64,000 nucleotides of DNA, taken from assembly GCF_902167145.1 (NCBI RefSeq), contig NC_050097.1, positions 38,672,095 to 38,736,094 on the forward strand, written 5' to 3'. Position 1 is the first letter of the stretch, and each line of letters starts with the position of its first letter. The notes beneath the pieces were generated by a model. It saw only the letters and a list, made by a program, of their open reading frames with translations. It was not told where the DNA came from and searched no databases. The position numbers and the translations under genes are program-made. This document shows positions 1 through 11,563 of the stretch, piece after piece. This DNA is from Zea mays. Lineage: Eukaryota > Streptophyta > Magnoliopsida > Poales > Poaceae.

Positions 1-1348
1 GTATTTGAATTAAAATATGCAATCTACTTGCTAAGATGCATGATTATCCACACAATGTGAAATTATGGACTTAAGCCTCCCCCTAACTCCATAATTCACT
101 TACTTCCTATTTTTGGACCAAATAACCAAAACCACTGAAAAAACCATTTGTAGATATAAAATTTTAAATTGGTGGTGTTTGGTGTTTGATATAGTTTTCA
201 TTGCTTTGGTCCCTAAACTTCTCCCCCTTTGGCATCAACCACCGAAACGAAAGACATTAAAAGCATGTAGGAAGTAAATAAAAGCTTGCCCTCAATCAAG
301 AATTGTATCAAATGATACCACTAGAAGGATATGAAATTAAACCATATGAAAGATATCAGTTGAAAGGAACTCCCCCTAAATGAATGTTCTCTTTAGAAAG
401 AAATTTCTCCCCCTTTTTAGAGATGAAGAAATACTCCCCCTGACAGAGACCCTCTACTTAAGAAAAAGCATGTGAAAATTAGAGGTGCAAGACATGGTTT
501 GAAAAGACTAACTTCCCTTATGCATAGGTAACAGAACATGAGTTAATCACTTATGCATTTTTGCAACATGGAAGCATATGATATGAAATATAGTCTAATC
601 AAATTTTGGAGAAGACATGTAAATGATACTGAAAGTAGTCTCAAAAGGTACCAATTGAAAGTCAATGGCGAGCTTGAGAGACATGAGAGTTCTTGGAGAT
701 TTTGCAGTGGAAGATTGTTGTCTTTCTCCGGGGACCTTATTTTCCTTACAATGAGACTATCACATAAAATAGACTTGAAAAGGTGTTAGTCTCAAAGTGT
801 TAGATTATAGAGTAATCTCCCCCTAAAGGTGTGCATACAAGTTTTGAATACTTGTAGGAGACATGCACTTTGATTTGATATCAAGAGGGGCAAATTATCT
901 ACAATCCTAACTTTGGCACATATAAGTTAAATGATACAACTTGTAGAAATCAAAATTTTCAATTATTGCATCATTTACTATGGAGTGATATAAAAGCTAT
1001 GTGTCGTGCTTAAATAAACATTTTAAACCATGTAGGTTTGCTTAAGTATATGAATTGAAAGCAAGCAATCCTACCATGTGATTTACCTAGTATGCATTAT
1101 TTTAAACAAAAGTACATAACAAATGTAATACTAGGCAAGAAAGGTAAACTAGATAGAAGGTAAATAGATACGCATATCTAAAAACGAAGAATACAATAAA
1201 ACTAGTTACCTTAGTCATGGGTGGGAAATTTGGGTCCGAAATTTTTACTAACCCACTTGGCAAGTATACTTGATCCAATATGATGTATCCCATGATATAC
1301 ATCCCAATTTTGCCAAGTCTCCAAATTTCCCGATGACCTTTGGTCCAC
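1..1348 (-). other. Non-coding 3' internal region of the copia element
   Basis: There is no credible coding region. Plus-strand CTCCCCCT-like tracts at about 77, 223, 370, 408, 434 and 820 become purine tracts on the element's sense strand. They are candidate polypurine tracts or decayed copies of one. The sequence just after the gag stop still looks like decayed gag-proximal sequence. Confidence 0.5.
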
Positions 1349-3454
1349 TCACTTCCCTTTCGGGATCCAAACCTTCTTGGTGCTTTTCATGGTTGAAATT
1401 ATTTCCTTTGGCACCCAGATGCGTTTGGCCCCCTTTCCTTTGTTGGCTTGCTTGTTGGCCTTGATTGCTATCACCTTCCCATTCTTCTTCTTTTTGATTA
1501 AGTATGGTGTAGCAGTCTTTTTATCCACCTTTTTGATGTAGGTGTTGGAGATTTTGCTTGATGGTTTTTGCTTGAGCTTTTGCCTTTGTTTATCCCCGGT
1601 CATCGCCTTGCATTGGAAAGACTTGTGGCCTTTCATGTGGCATAGCCTACCAATCACAGTTTCTCCCTCTACAGGCTTGTTCACTCCCGCAGTGGTGTTA
1701 TCCTGTGGAGGTTGGATTTGTTTGGCTTTGCCTTTCTTGTTATACAAAGCCTTGCCAAGGCGAGCCACTTCTTGTTTTAATTGTTCATTTTCCTTTGCAA
1801 CCTCATCCGAACATGTCTCTACAACAATATTCTCAACAACGACTTGGTTGCAGGGGTTAGAATCATTAATTAAATCAAAGCAGGAAGTAGAAGCATCTTT
1901 CTTAATTAATTCAGGTATTTCAACTAAAGATGCTGCTGGGGTGCTACCAATGTTTTCTAGCTTAGTAGTTAGCTCATTATTGTGTATGCTAAGAATTTCC
2001 ATTTTCTCTAGCAAATTTTCAATAGCTTCTTGGGAGCTAGCTAACTTAGCTTTAAGTTTTTCATTATTTTTAATAAGGCTATCATCGGTAGCAGTGGATG
2101 GAGCACTAGATTCTAATAGCTCAATTTTAGTTGATAGCTCACAGTTTAAGTTTGCAAAAGTTTCAAATTTTTCTAGCAAACCTTTTTAATCATTTTGAGA
2201 GCTAATCAACTTATTTTTCAAAGTTTTAAGTTGAGCTTTTTGCTTAGTGCAGACATCCTGGAAAAATTCTACGGCTTTCGCAAGCTCATCTACAGAGGGC
2301 TTTCGCTCACCTTCATCATCACTACTACTTTCATCACTAGAAGATGGAATGCTTTTGTTACCTCTTGCCATAAGGCATTTGTGTGATGACCGTGATGAGC
2401 GTGATGAGGACCGGTGGCTGCGCGTCCTTGGAGGTTCATCTTCACTTGAAGAATCATCCCAAGTTCTAACACTTGTTAGCGCCTTGCCTTTGCTCCTCTC
2501 CTTTTTGGGTTTGGCCATATTTGGACAGTTGTCCCTGAAGTGGCCCTTCTCCCCACATGCGAAGCATCCTCTCTTCCTTTGCTTTTTCCTGTCAATGTTA
2601 AAGAGAAGATCCTCGACCTGCAGGGGCACACCCATTAGATTAATCTTGCGAATCATCCTCATTACCTTTCCGACGCGTCGGATTGTTTCTTCGTCCTCGG
2701 AGGATGATGTGCATGGTTGATTATCTTCATCATCATCACTTTCTTCTTCTTCCTCTTCTTCACTTGAGGAACTTGGAGTGGGAGCCTTCTTTTTGCCCTT
2801 CCTTTCATCACATGCAAAAGCATATGGTATTGAGGAAGTTGGCTCCTCTCCCCGACTCATTTTTCGCGACATCTCGAAAGCCGTGATTTTCCCAATCACG
2901 ATGGTCGGGGTCATGTTGCTCAAGTCCTCCATGTTGTGAAGGATGGTGATGATGCTCCCATATCTTTGTTGTGGTAGCAGGGAGATAATCTTCCTCACAA
3001 TGTCCGCATCACCTAGCTTATTAATACCAATCGAATTGAGCTCATTGATAATTAGATTCAAACGAGAATACATGTCTCTAACAAGCTCATCATCTTTCAT
3101 AGCAAAAGAATTATACTCATTTAAGACTAGGCAATGTTTTTGCTCACGGACATTGGATGTGCCATCATGGAGCTCATGCAATTTTAGCCAAATCTCATTA
3201 GCAATTTTCAGAGTAAATACTTGATTAAAAATATCCATGCTAAGAGATTCATACAAGCATTTTTTGGCTCTAGCATTTAAATGGATTTCTTTTTCCTCAC
3301 TCGTGGTGGGTTTCTCGGGATTCTTGATGGGTTTCATCCCGTCAAGAGTGACTCTCCAAACACCTAGATCAACGGCCTCTAGGTAACAAGCCATTCTGGC
3401 ACTATAATATGGGAAGTTAGTGCCATCGAAGTGTGGTGGCCTATGGGTATCCAT
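1349..3454 (-). pseudogene. copia gag polyprotein, interrupted by one in-frame stop
   Basis: This is the capsid/nucleocapsid polyprotein of a Ty1/copia element. The start at 3454 gives MDTHRPPHFDGTNF, the usual N-terminal motif of plant copia Gag. A UBN2/DUF4219-type Gag domain occupies roughly residues 5-200. It is followed by an acidic Ser/Glu stretch, a CCHC zinc knuckle (CFACGEKGHFRDNC), an Arg/Ser tract and a heptad-rich coiled coil. A TAA at 2186-2188 interrupts the frame, and the same frame continues to 1349 with the rest of the coiled coil, a second knuckle that has lost its first cysteine (LCHMKGHKSFQC) and a lysine-rich tail. The stop plus the damaged knuckle suggest decay; programmed readthrough is possible but less likely. 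No pol follows. Confidence 0.85.
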
Positions 3455-3521
3455 CCCTTCCTCTAAAAAGCGTCGGCTCTTTTAGCGATGAAGCTAAAGC
3501 GTTTCAAATGAGCCAAACCGG

Positions 3522-3533
3522 GCTCTGATACCA
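3522..3533 (-). promoter_or_regulatory. Primer-binding site (initiator-tRNA-Met type)
   Basis: The minus strand reads TGGTATCAGAGC two bases after the LTR end. This is the standard plant primer-binding site complementary to the 3' end of initiator tRNA-Met. It fixes the orientation and the inner end of the LTR. Confidence 0.9.
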
Positions 3534-4356
3534 CTTGTAGGAAACGGGTGACGCCTAAGAGGGGGGGTGAATTAGGACTTCTAAAACTTTTACTAAACTA
3601 GGCCACAATTAAATCCCTAGAGCAAAACCTATGCAAGTAATCAAACTAGAGTGTGCAAACTAGGTTTTGTCTAAGTGTTGCTATCTCTACCGCAAAGGCT
3701 AAGTTTCAATCTACACTAAATAAGTATGACTACAAGATTGAAACTTAAATGCTTAATATAAATGCGGAATGTAAAGAGCTAAGTAGAGAAGCAAACTCTC
3801 GTGGATGACGCCGGTATTTTTTCCGAGGTATCCGGAACCACGCAAGGTCCCGACTAATCCTCGTTGGTGCCCCTACGCAAAGGGAAGCCCACGCGAGGGC
3901 CAAGCACCACGGTCAAGTAACTACGTAGAGAGCCACGGGCCTTCTCCACGCGCAAGTGGTGCTCCGCTTCCGGCTCCTCTCGGACGCTCCCCGCCGTCTC
4001 CACTATCGAGCTTCCGGCCGAAACGCCGCGGGCCTCGTTCCCTCCGGTACACGGTGGCGGCCGTGACACAAACGCGGTTGGCACGGTCTCGCAAGACTCT
4101 CGCCCCACTCGGTACAATTACGACTCACGCAAGAGCCGAGGGGTTGTGTGGTTTTACAAAACTCACTCAACTAACTAGGGTTCACCTAGAGCAAGCGCTA
4201 AAGCGGTCTAACTAACCTAAGCACTTCGCAAAGCACCTACGCTAATCACCGAGTGATTCTATTAAGCACTTGGGTGTTTGAGCTCTTGGAAATATGCACT
4301 ATGTGACTTGGTATGTTGCTTGGGCTCTCACACTTGAGAATGGCCGGTTGGGGTGG

Positions 4357-4364
4357 TATTTATA
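4357..4364 (-). promoter_or_regulatory. LTR TATA box
   Basis: TATAAATA on the minus strand, inside the LTR and upstream of gag, is the likely core promoter for the genomic RNA. The related LTR at 33804-35099 has TATAAATA in the equivalent place. Confidence 0.6.
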
Positions 4365-4419
4365 GCCTCCACACCCCCAACTAGCCGTTGGACAGAAAGC
4401 AGCAGCTTTCTGTCGTCGG

Positions 4420-4665
4420 GTGCACCGGACAGTCCGGTGCACCACCAGACATCTACTGTGCAGTGTCCGGTGCACGCCACGTCAGCCGACCGTTGGCGCC
4501 TGTAGCAGTCGACCGTTGGATCCGACCGTTGCCATCTGCCCGTGGCACACCAGACAGTCCGGTGCACACCGGACAGTCCGGTGCTACAGCCAGAGAGCGC
4601 CTGTCTGTGGCCTCTCTGCGCAGACTGTCCGGTGCCACACCGGACATCAATGTCCGGTGCGCCAC
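4420..4665. repeat. Array of CACCGGACAGTCCGGTG palindromes in the copia LTR
   Basis: Several complete or partial copies of the palindromic core GGACAGTCCGGTG occur within about 240 bp, in both orientations and with irregular spacing. The same motif array occurs in the second copia LTR (34421-34900). Confidence 0.8.
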
Positions 4666-4919
4666 CAGGCGCTGGCTGACAGCCCGCATCTTGGATTCCT
4701 TTGCTGATTTCTTCGGGCTTCTTTAGTTCTTGAGTATTGGACTCCTATGCATCTTTTTATGTCTTCTTTTGAGGTGTTGCATCCTCATTGCCTTGGTCCA
4801 ATTCTCTTCGCATCCTGTGAAATTATAAACACTAGCAAACATATTAGTCCACAGGTTGTGTTAATCATCAAACACCAAAACTCAATTAACCAAAAGGCCT
4901 GGGGTCCATTTTCCTTACA

Positions 4920-5300
4920 GTTGCTCAACTTAAAACTGAGAATTCTATGCTTAAGAGTCAAGTAGAAATGATAAATTTAGAAAAACTTGCTCTAAGTGAA
5001 AAATATGATATGCTATCTTATTCTCATAATGAATTAGTTGATGGCCATATCATGCTTAATGTTGCTCATGAGGTTGTAATTTCGAACTTAAATTCATGTG
5101 AACCTCATTCTTGCACACGTGCGCCTTTAGATAATATATCACCATGTGCTAACCCCTATTGCTCAAAAGAAAGCCAATTTTTGAATGAGCATCAAGCTGC
5201 AGGATCAAAAGAAAAGTTGCTCATCAATAAAGAAAGGAACAAGAAAGCAAAACAACTAAGGAGAAGACGCATTGCTCAACCTCCTCAAGACATATTAATT
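4920..5300 (+). pseudogene. Relic of an older copia gag, plus strand
   Basis: The reading frame (through a Met codon at 4947) encodes a coiled-coil and basic segment typical of the C-terminal half of copia Gag (for example SEKYDMLSYSHNELVDGH, then NPYCSKES and a Lys/Arg-rich end leading to AQPPQDI). The same AQ/QPPQD ending is seen in the minus-strand gag at 1349-2179, so the two are homologous and opposite in orientation. The frame is already open at 4920, showing that the LTR at 3536-4919 inserted into it. Homology stops at about 5300. Confidence 0.7.
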
Positions 5301-6024
5301 AAGGGCTCTAGGCGACATCCAGATCCTATTCCCGGGCATAGGGAACTTTCATCCGTCTGAACAAAAAAAGTAGTGCGAACAAATGAGAAGGGAAGGCGAG
5401 GAGATGGTGTGGCGGTCTGTTCTGACAACATAGAGTCGTTTGAGGGGAGGGAGAAAGGTAGGGCGGATCTCCTGGTCGTCGCCCGAGCCACCACTGCGGC
5501 GGCGATTGGGGGTGGGGGTGGGGGAGGGTGATGGAGCTCCTAGCGACAGACAACACATGTCGTTTAAGAGAAGGGAGGGAGGGAGGGTGGACCTCCAGGT
5601 GGCCGCCCGAGCCGGCACCTCGACAGCAGTTTGGGGATGGAGCGCCTAGCGGTGGACTAAACCTGCACCGCGGCGCCGTTTGAAGGGGGAGGGGGATGAC
5701 ACTCATGGTGGCGTGTGACTCGATAGAAGGAGCATAGGATAGGGTTTGCAAGTCGCTGTAGCACCTCACCTTGCGACACGCATGAACCGGAAGCAACCTC
5801 CATGGACACGTCGCTGCGACGCGCGTCCGAGGCCACTCTCGGTGTGGACGTCCTAGCGCATACCTCGACCAAGTAGCTGCTAGCGCTGGTGTTGGGCTTG
5901 CGGAATGGCGAGGCACCCTCGAGCTCAGTGCTCTCATGCTCTGTTGGGCCTTCACCGTTTCGAGACCCTTCTGGAAGGGTCGAGTGGCGTTTGGTCAACA
6001 TCAGAGGCCGTTTCGTGGACTATA
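5301..6024. other. GC- and purine-rich unassigned DNA with degenerate internal repeats
   Basis: Three related purine-rich units beginning GTCGTTTGAGGGGAGG (5427), GTCGTTTAAGAGAAGG (about 5558) and GCCGTTTGAAGGGGGA (about 5672) are each followed by a diverged common block. Open frames here are low-complexity Arg/Ser/Pro strings without recognisable domains, so no gene is called. Confidence 0.4.
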
Positions 6025-6222
6025 ATTGGTAGCCACTGATATAGGATCATACGACTGAGAAATATGATGTTGACGTGGATAGGCTAGGAGGACTCGTTTT
6101 GCAGCCGCTTTCATATATAGGAAATTGGTAGCCATTGACATAGGATCATACGGCTGAGAAATATGATGTTGACGTGGATAGGCTAGGAGGACTCGTTTTG
6201 CACCAGCTTTCATATATAGGAA
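6025..6222. repeat. Tandem duplication, two copies of a 99-bp unit
   Basis: The unit begins ATTGGTAGCCA at 6025 and again at 6124 and ends CTTTCATATATAGGAAA. The copies differ at only a few bases. The repeat is followed by AT-rich sequence (6223-6825) with only eroded Stowaway-like motifs (GAAGGAAGTAAT) and no gene. Confidence 0.85.
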
Positions 6223-6825
6223 ACTACTAGTTTAGTGCCATCAATCTTAGTACTCTTTTTTATGCTATAAATTTTGTTAAACTTTAAAATAAGTCTAACT
6301 CAATACAACTCTATAAATTAGTTTATTTGGATACGAAGGAAGTAATATATCTCTCCATAAATTGATTTATTCGGAGATGAAGGAAGTAATCTACATCTCT
6401 TATAACAAAAAAACAAACCATATTCATTTCCACTCTACGGACCACAAGTCAAACCCGGTGTCACATTATCCTCTGGTGCCACATTATCTCTCACTAAATG
6501 TAATTATTATTTTTAGTTTATCCACCACAAGACATTCGCATTATGATATCACATTCTTTTATAATTCTACATAATATATTTTTTATTATCATTTCCCCAA
6601 ATTTTACAGCATATCTTATACATGTATTTAAGAATTATATTCTTTTAGAAAGTCTCGCAGAGAAAGGTATGGACATGCTGCTGAATGCTGATCAGTCTCC
6701 TCGAGAACATTGTTCAAGTTCTAGGTCAGTGCTCCTCTATTCCCGCCGTTCCACACGACGTCACGTGCTACAGCTTACGTACGTGTTGAGCCTAGCTGAC
6801 GCACTATATTCTACCGGGGAAACGC

Positions 6826-9159
6826 TCAAAACGACCTGATCTTCCAGTCTTTGAGCTTGAGCGGCAGCTGCGCGAGCATGGTCTGCTTGGTGACCACGCT
6901 CCTCGTGCTGCTCACGAGCTTGAACCACTGTCCCTGCGGGTCGCAGCTGTTGTCCGCGCTCAGGCAGCGGCACGGGTTGGTCACGACGCTCCGGCCGTCC
7001 GCGCCCACGTCCAGGCAGAGCAAGCCGTCGCCGACGCTCCCGGCCGACGACGTGGCGTTGACGGCGACGTGCAGCTTGGAGTCAGACACGAAGCCCCACC
7101 TTGCCATGGCGTCGCCGCAGCTCACGGCGAGGCTCGCGGGCCTGCCGGCGCCCTCGGCGCGGAGGCACAGCAGCGCAGCGTCCCGCAGCGCCAGTCGCTG
7201 CTGCTGCGCGCTGTACTCCCACGCCTCCGTCTCGTTGCAGGGGCCCAGGCTCAGCTGAAAGGGCTGCGTCAGCGACGGCGTCGGCGACCGGCGCACCACG
7301 CACATCCCGGACACCGGGTGGAACAGCACGGTGTACGGCGCCGCCTCCGCGAGGCCGGGCCCCCTGAGCGGGCGCTGGAGGGCCTGGACCCTGCGCAGCG
7401 CGGTGTCGTTGCGCGGCCTGCACCAGGCCCAGTCGAGGACGCCGTAGACCTCGTCGAGCCCCAGGACGCCCTCGCGGAGGTAGTAGCTCCCCTGCAGCGC
7501 CCAGAGCGCCCAGTCCAGGTCCAGGTCGGCCGCGGCGGCGGCGGCGCAGCCGTAGTAGCGGTTGTCGTTGGTGTTGACGCCGCGGTTGTCGACCCCGAAC
7601 TCGCTGAGGATGACGGGCCAGCCCCTGTCGAGCAGGTAGAACGCGCGGCGGGTGATGCCGGCCGTGATGCGCGCGCACGCCTGGTTGGCGTTGCCCGAGC
7701 TCCACTCGGGACCGTTGGAGAAGCTGTACCAGTGCACCTCGAACGCCACCTTCCCGGTGAAGCTGAGGTTCACCGGCCGCGAGTTGAGGAAGGCCAGGTC
7801 GTTGTCGAAGCTGAGGCCCGAGAGGATGACCAGCACGCGCGGGTTCGCCGCGTGCACCGCCTCCGCGCCGCGCTGCATGTACCTGCGTGCGTGTCGACGT
7901 GGTGGCTGTCGTCAGCTCACAGTCAACTGCCAGTCGTGCGGCTACCAACTGCAACTGTGCCATTGAAAGCTCGTCCTCCGAACAGATAAAATTGTTGGTG
8001 GTACTACCGGCGCGCGCGCAGGGCGCACTATAGTGAGTGAATGAACGAAGAAAACTACTGCGTATAGTACTAAAACGCCATTTACTGATCTTCACATGTT
8101 GTGCAGGAGCAGTGCGTGCAGTAGTGTGCACTGCTCCAGTCCTCTGTGCTCCTGCTGGAGTACTATGGCGGTAGGAAGCGAGCTGCCAACCACACACTGG
8201 GTTTCATTAACGGGCCATGGCGGGCATGGCAGATGACACAGATGAACACGGGGTGAGGTGGGGTGGGTAGGACATAATCACGACACTGAGCATGGGTATT
8301 AATACCCATGGCAGAGAAGAAGTGAAAAACGAGTGTTCTACTTGCACTAATCGTGTTTGCTTCCTCAGATAAAAAAAACAAGCGATATGAACAGTTTTGA
8401 CCGCTTACTTGTACCAGTCGTTCACGTTCTGCCTGGGGCCCCTGAGCTCGTTCCGAAGGCTCATGCCGACGACATTGGGGACGCCGGCGAACATGGTGGC
8501 CATCTTGGTGAGGCCGTCGACCCAGACGTCCGGGTCGAAGTAGGTGTCGCCGAAGAAGCCGCTGCCGTCGGTGTTGCTGCAGCACCACCCGGGCTTGCTC
8601 AGGTGGTTGTCCAGGATGACCATCAGGTTGTGCTCGCCCAGGCTGCTCACCACGGCCTGCATGCACACCCGATCCACAACGTCACGCGTCTGCTCGGGCT
8701 TGTCCTTCGTGAGAGCGAGACAGACAGACTTGCCTTGAAGGCGTCGATGAGCTTGAGGTCGACGACCCCGGGGTTGTTGACCCTGATGCCGGCGAGCGAC
8801 TCGGTGAGGTTGAGCCGCTGGAAGGACTGCGCGACGGTGAGGTCGGAGTAGGAGGCGTCGGTGACCAGGAACGTGGGCCACGTGAACCTGACGCAGTTGA
8901 ACCCCATGGCGGCCACGTCCGCGGCGATGGCGCCGACGGGCCGCTTGCCCAGCCCCTCCGCCAGCACCGGCTCCAGGTGCGACGGCCAGTTCACGCACGC
9001 CAGCTTCACCCGGCTCCCGCTCTCGTCCAGCACCCACCGCGACGCCGTCGACAGCGTGGCCGCCGCGCACCCGTGGTGGTGGCGACACGCCAACGACAAG
9101 GCCAGAAGAAGCAGGGCCAGGCACGCGGCGTCGGCGAGCGGAGGACACGAACACCCCAT
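6826..9159 (-). CDS. Secreted glycoside hydrolase family 5 protein with C-terminal lectin-like domain
   Basis: The three-exon model is 9159-8734, 8656-8409 and 7882-6826, giving 576 residues with phases 0 and 2 preserved. An N-terminal hydrophobic signal peptide (about residues 5-33) points to secretion. The GH5 (cellulase/mannanase-type) barrel spans about 40-385. Visible catalytic features are the acid/base Glu212 in GMSLRNELRG, His275 in FEVHWYSF and the nucleophile Glu319 in VILSEFGVD. The last ~180 residues carry a Cys/Trp pattern (CVVRR, LCLRAEG, GDGLLCLDVG, CLSADNSC, QWFKLV) like a ricin-B/beta-trefoil fold. Plant proteins with this architecture are annotated as cellulase or GH5 family, but the substrate is not established here. 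Intron 1 uses a GC donor (AAG|GCAAGT); intron 2 is 526 nt GT-AG. The ATG at 9159 is the first in frame before the signal peptide and lies downstream of a TATA box. A decayed paralogue lies at 10480-11800. Confidence 0.9.
8657..8733 (-). other. GC-AG intron 1 of the GH5 gene
   Basis: The donor is AAG|GCAAGT and the acceptor is GCATGCAG|GCC, 77 nt. Splicing here restores the continuous family sequence DAFK|AVVSSLG. No GT donor nearby keeps the frame. GC-AG introns are a known minority class, typically with the strong donor consensus seen here. Confidence 0.8.
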
Positions 9160-9218
9160 GGTGACGGACGGCAGATGTGACGAGGGAGGGACACGGAGCC
9201 GGGCGGTGGACGTGGAGA

Positions 9219-9226
9219 TTTTTATA
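9219..9226 (-). promoter_or_regulatory. TATA box of the GH5 gene
   Basis: TATAAAAA on the minus strand lies 60 bp upstream of the ATG at 9159, a normal distance for a short plant 5' UTR. Confidence 0.6.
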
Positions 9227-10479
9227 GCAGGCGCCGCTGGGCCTGGACATGCGTATGCGTGCGCACAGGGATCTTACTCTTGCCGATGGTTAAAGTAAAG
9301 GCTTGGCAGCAACAACTGTTCGGATATAATCTATGCTTAAAGGAAGGTCATTGTGGCGAGTAATGAGACCAGTGCTGCGCTCCTAATTCGCATCAGAGGC
9401 TGGGAAAAACAAATCGGAGGCCAGCCCGGCCGGTAGAGGGTTGGAGTTGAATGGCCACCTACCTCCCCCCTCTTGGGCTTCAATTTCCAGTGATGCCGAT
9501 GCCGTGCCTGCCTGCCTGCATTCAGCAACCAGCACACCATTTCGATGTAGGACTGGAGTACACCTCGAGTACGTGCCGCTGGAATCGGTTGCAATTGAAA
9601 TAGTGCAGACATCTCTGTAGCACTGGCGCGTGCGCGACGTGCAGTGCAGGATGCGTTTGCTTGTAACCTAAGAACTGCCACATGCTGCTGCGGTTGCGTC
9701 CAACTGAAAGGGTGGAAAGCGACGGCGGCCGGCATGGGAATGAGCAAGCAGAGCATACTAGCTACTGAAGAGACCAAAACGCTTGTCCTGAAGCTGATTC
9801 AGGCTCACGATCCACTGCAGGATTGTCTCTTGCCTTGCTTGGGGTGGGTGCCTATAACACGCTCTTGTGTCGTAGGCTCGACGATTTTGTTTGTTTGTCA
9901 GTGGATTTGGCTATGTAGAGGGGTGTTTGTTTCAGCTTAAATTCTGGCCATCGGAATCCGATTCTATCAGTCAAACGTTTTTGTTTTTCAATTCGCTTGT
10001 GTAAGAATTACTTCCGTAAAAATAGTCAAAATCAATGTGAATGTAGGATTCGTGAGTCGTCGCGACAGGAGAAATCCGTTGCTTTCTAGATCCTAAATCC
10101 TACGAGCTCCTTTATCTTTCTCCACACATAAACCCTTTGATATTTAGATTCTAGTGACAGCTAGTACGAATTCAGAACACGAATTCAGAACCTCAAAAAA
10201 ACTCTTCAAAAAAAAGTTATACCAAACACGCGCAGAGCAAAAGTGTTTCAAATGATGACACATTGATCCAAGGGCGTGTAGACGATTCCCTGCATATATT
10301 TTTTAGTTGTACTCGAAGAGAAGAGAGATTAGAACAAAATTCAAGTTCCTCTTAACATTAGTTACTTTGAGGTTTGAGCATACTTTGATCATAAAAATGT
10401 GTAATAAAACAACAAGCTCATTGACATATTTTAGCTGTGGTTCTTATAGCGTTGAAGACTAACATTAGTTAGATAGATG
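9227..10479. other. Intergenic region upstream of the GH5 gene
   Basis: No conserved gene is recognisable. About 9921-10230 may be a decayed MITE: its ends read GTGTTTGTTT and the reverse complement of ACCAAACAC, but no target duplication could be fixed. Confidence 0.35.
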
Positions 10480-10691
10480 AAGTGCCAAACCTTGGAATGG
10501 TGTGATTGGAGAGCTAGCTGTGCACCAGTCCCATGATAGAAATCCATATGATTCATCATAAGCTAAAATGCCATCTCTGATACAGTAACCCCCTTTGCAG
10601 AGCCCAAACTGCCCTGTCCAGGTCCATTTTGAAAAGAAAAAAAAGAAGCTGAGAGTGTTGTCAATATCCAGGCCCGAAAAAATAACCAGGA

Positions 10692-10816
10692 GCTTGTTCG
10701 GCTGCCCATGCGAGAGCACTGTTGCAGCTGCAAAATACTGTTGCGGCTGCAATCCCTAGAGACAAAATACTGTAGAAGCCGCAGCCGCAGTTGGATTAAA
10801 GCCGCAGCGAACAAGC
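10692..10816. mobile_element. Short MITE inside the GH5 pseudogene
   Basis: The 125-bp insert has inverted ends GCTTGTTCGGCTGC and GCTTGTTCGCTGC (right end read on the minus strand). It splits the codons between AAKPNVL and LVIFSGL of the pseudogene. The ends resemble the common grass hAT-like GCTTGTTCGG terminus. The target duplication is unclear (CAGGA-like on both sides). Confidence 0.65.
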
Positions 10817-11044
10817 CGCAGGACGTTAGGCTTTGCAGCATGCACAGCTTCAGCACCCAGCTGCATGTACCTAAGTTGGAATTAAAATTGATATAAAATT
10901 CTTGATACCAAGAGACATGAAAAATGACATTTTCGATCACAGCAACACGCCCCCACGTATCTGTACCACAAACTAACCTTTTGTTTCGGTCCTTGAAGCT
11001 CATGCCAACAACATGTGCTTTAAGGGTAACATAAAAAATTAAAA

Positions 11045-11455
11045 AAAATATGATTTTTACAGGTGTCACGGCATTATGTTAGGCTATCTGGACTAGTAGG
11101 AATGATTTAGTTTTTGATAAATCCCCCATGGTTACTTATTTGCAGGTGATGTTTCGAATGACGCGTTGGCTTAGACTTTGGGCTAAACTCCAGAAGGACG
11201 AAGAGGATTTAATAAAGTTGGCATGTTGGCGATTGGAGATGACGTCTATCCAAATATTCGCTTATTTTGGTTGGAGATTTACGAACAGGGTCACTGTTGT
11301 TTAGATGTCGTCAAAGTCTGTTTTGTTTTTCATAGTTGTTTTGTTCTCTGTTGAATTCAGTTGGGTGATATTTGTTATGTGGTGATGTAATCTGTTGGCC
11401 ATACTCTACGTGTGAGGGAAAGACTAGAATGATGTTTTTCCATTATCTAAAAAAA
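11045..11455 (+). mobile_element. Insertion resembling a LINE 3' end
   Basis: This stretch interrupts the GH5 pseudogene. On the plus strand it encodes a short segment (RWLRLWAKLQKDEEDLIK, then LEMTSIQIFAYFGWRF) followed by a stop, about 140 bases and a short A-run (TAAAAAAA) near 11450. A C-terminal peptide plus A-tail suggests a 5'-truncated non-LTR element, but the match is from memory and moderate. Confidence 0.4.
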
Positions 11456-11563
11456 TGTGTGGTTGCCACTGCACTGATGCCTTCCAACCATTCATCAGGG
11501 TCCAAGTACATGTCTCCAAAGAAGTTGTTGCCGTGGGTTTCGTTGCAGCACCACCTAGGAGAA

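Larger units (their letters stand above)
1..4919 (-). mobile_element. Ty1/copia LTR retrotransposon, 5' part (gag only, no pol seen)
   Basis: Read on the minus strand, the order is 5' LTR (3536-4919), a tRNA-iMet-type primer-binding site, a broken gag (1349-3454), and non-coding sequence with several purine-rich tracts (seen as CTCCCCCT on the plus strand) running off the left edge. Such tracts resemble the polypurine-rich 3' internal region of maize Opie/Ji-type copia elements, so the 3' LTR should lie just outside the window. No protease, integrase or reverse transcriptase is present between gag and this region, so the element looks non-autonomous or internally deleted. It is inserted in an older copia gag relic that continues at 4920. 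The family name is inference. Confidence 0.82.
3536..4919 (-). repeat. 5' LTR of the copia element
   Basis: On the minus strand the LTR begins TGTAAGGAAAATGG and ends GTTTCCTACA, giving 1384 bp with TG...CA ends. It holds a TATA box (4357-4364) and an array of the palindrome CACCGGACAGTCCGGTG. The right boundary is set where sequence changes abruptly to a plus-strand copia gag relic. The partner LTR and the second copy of the target duplication (expected GTTGC-like, from 4920-4924) lie left of the window. Confidence 0.85.

Noticed and set aside
5326..5955. 209-residue open frame on the minus strand
   Set aside because: Ser/Pro/Arg-rich translation of purine-rich repeats without any domain or start context.
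7069..7989. 306-residue open frame antisense to the GH5 gene
   Set aside because: Arg/Ala/Gly-rich shadow of a GC-rich exon on the other strand; no domain and no splice or promoter logic.
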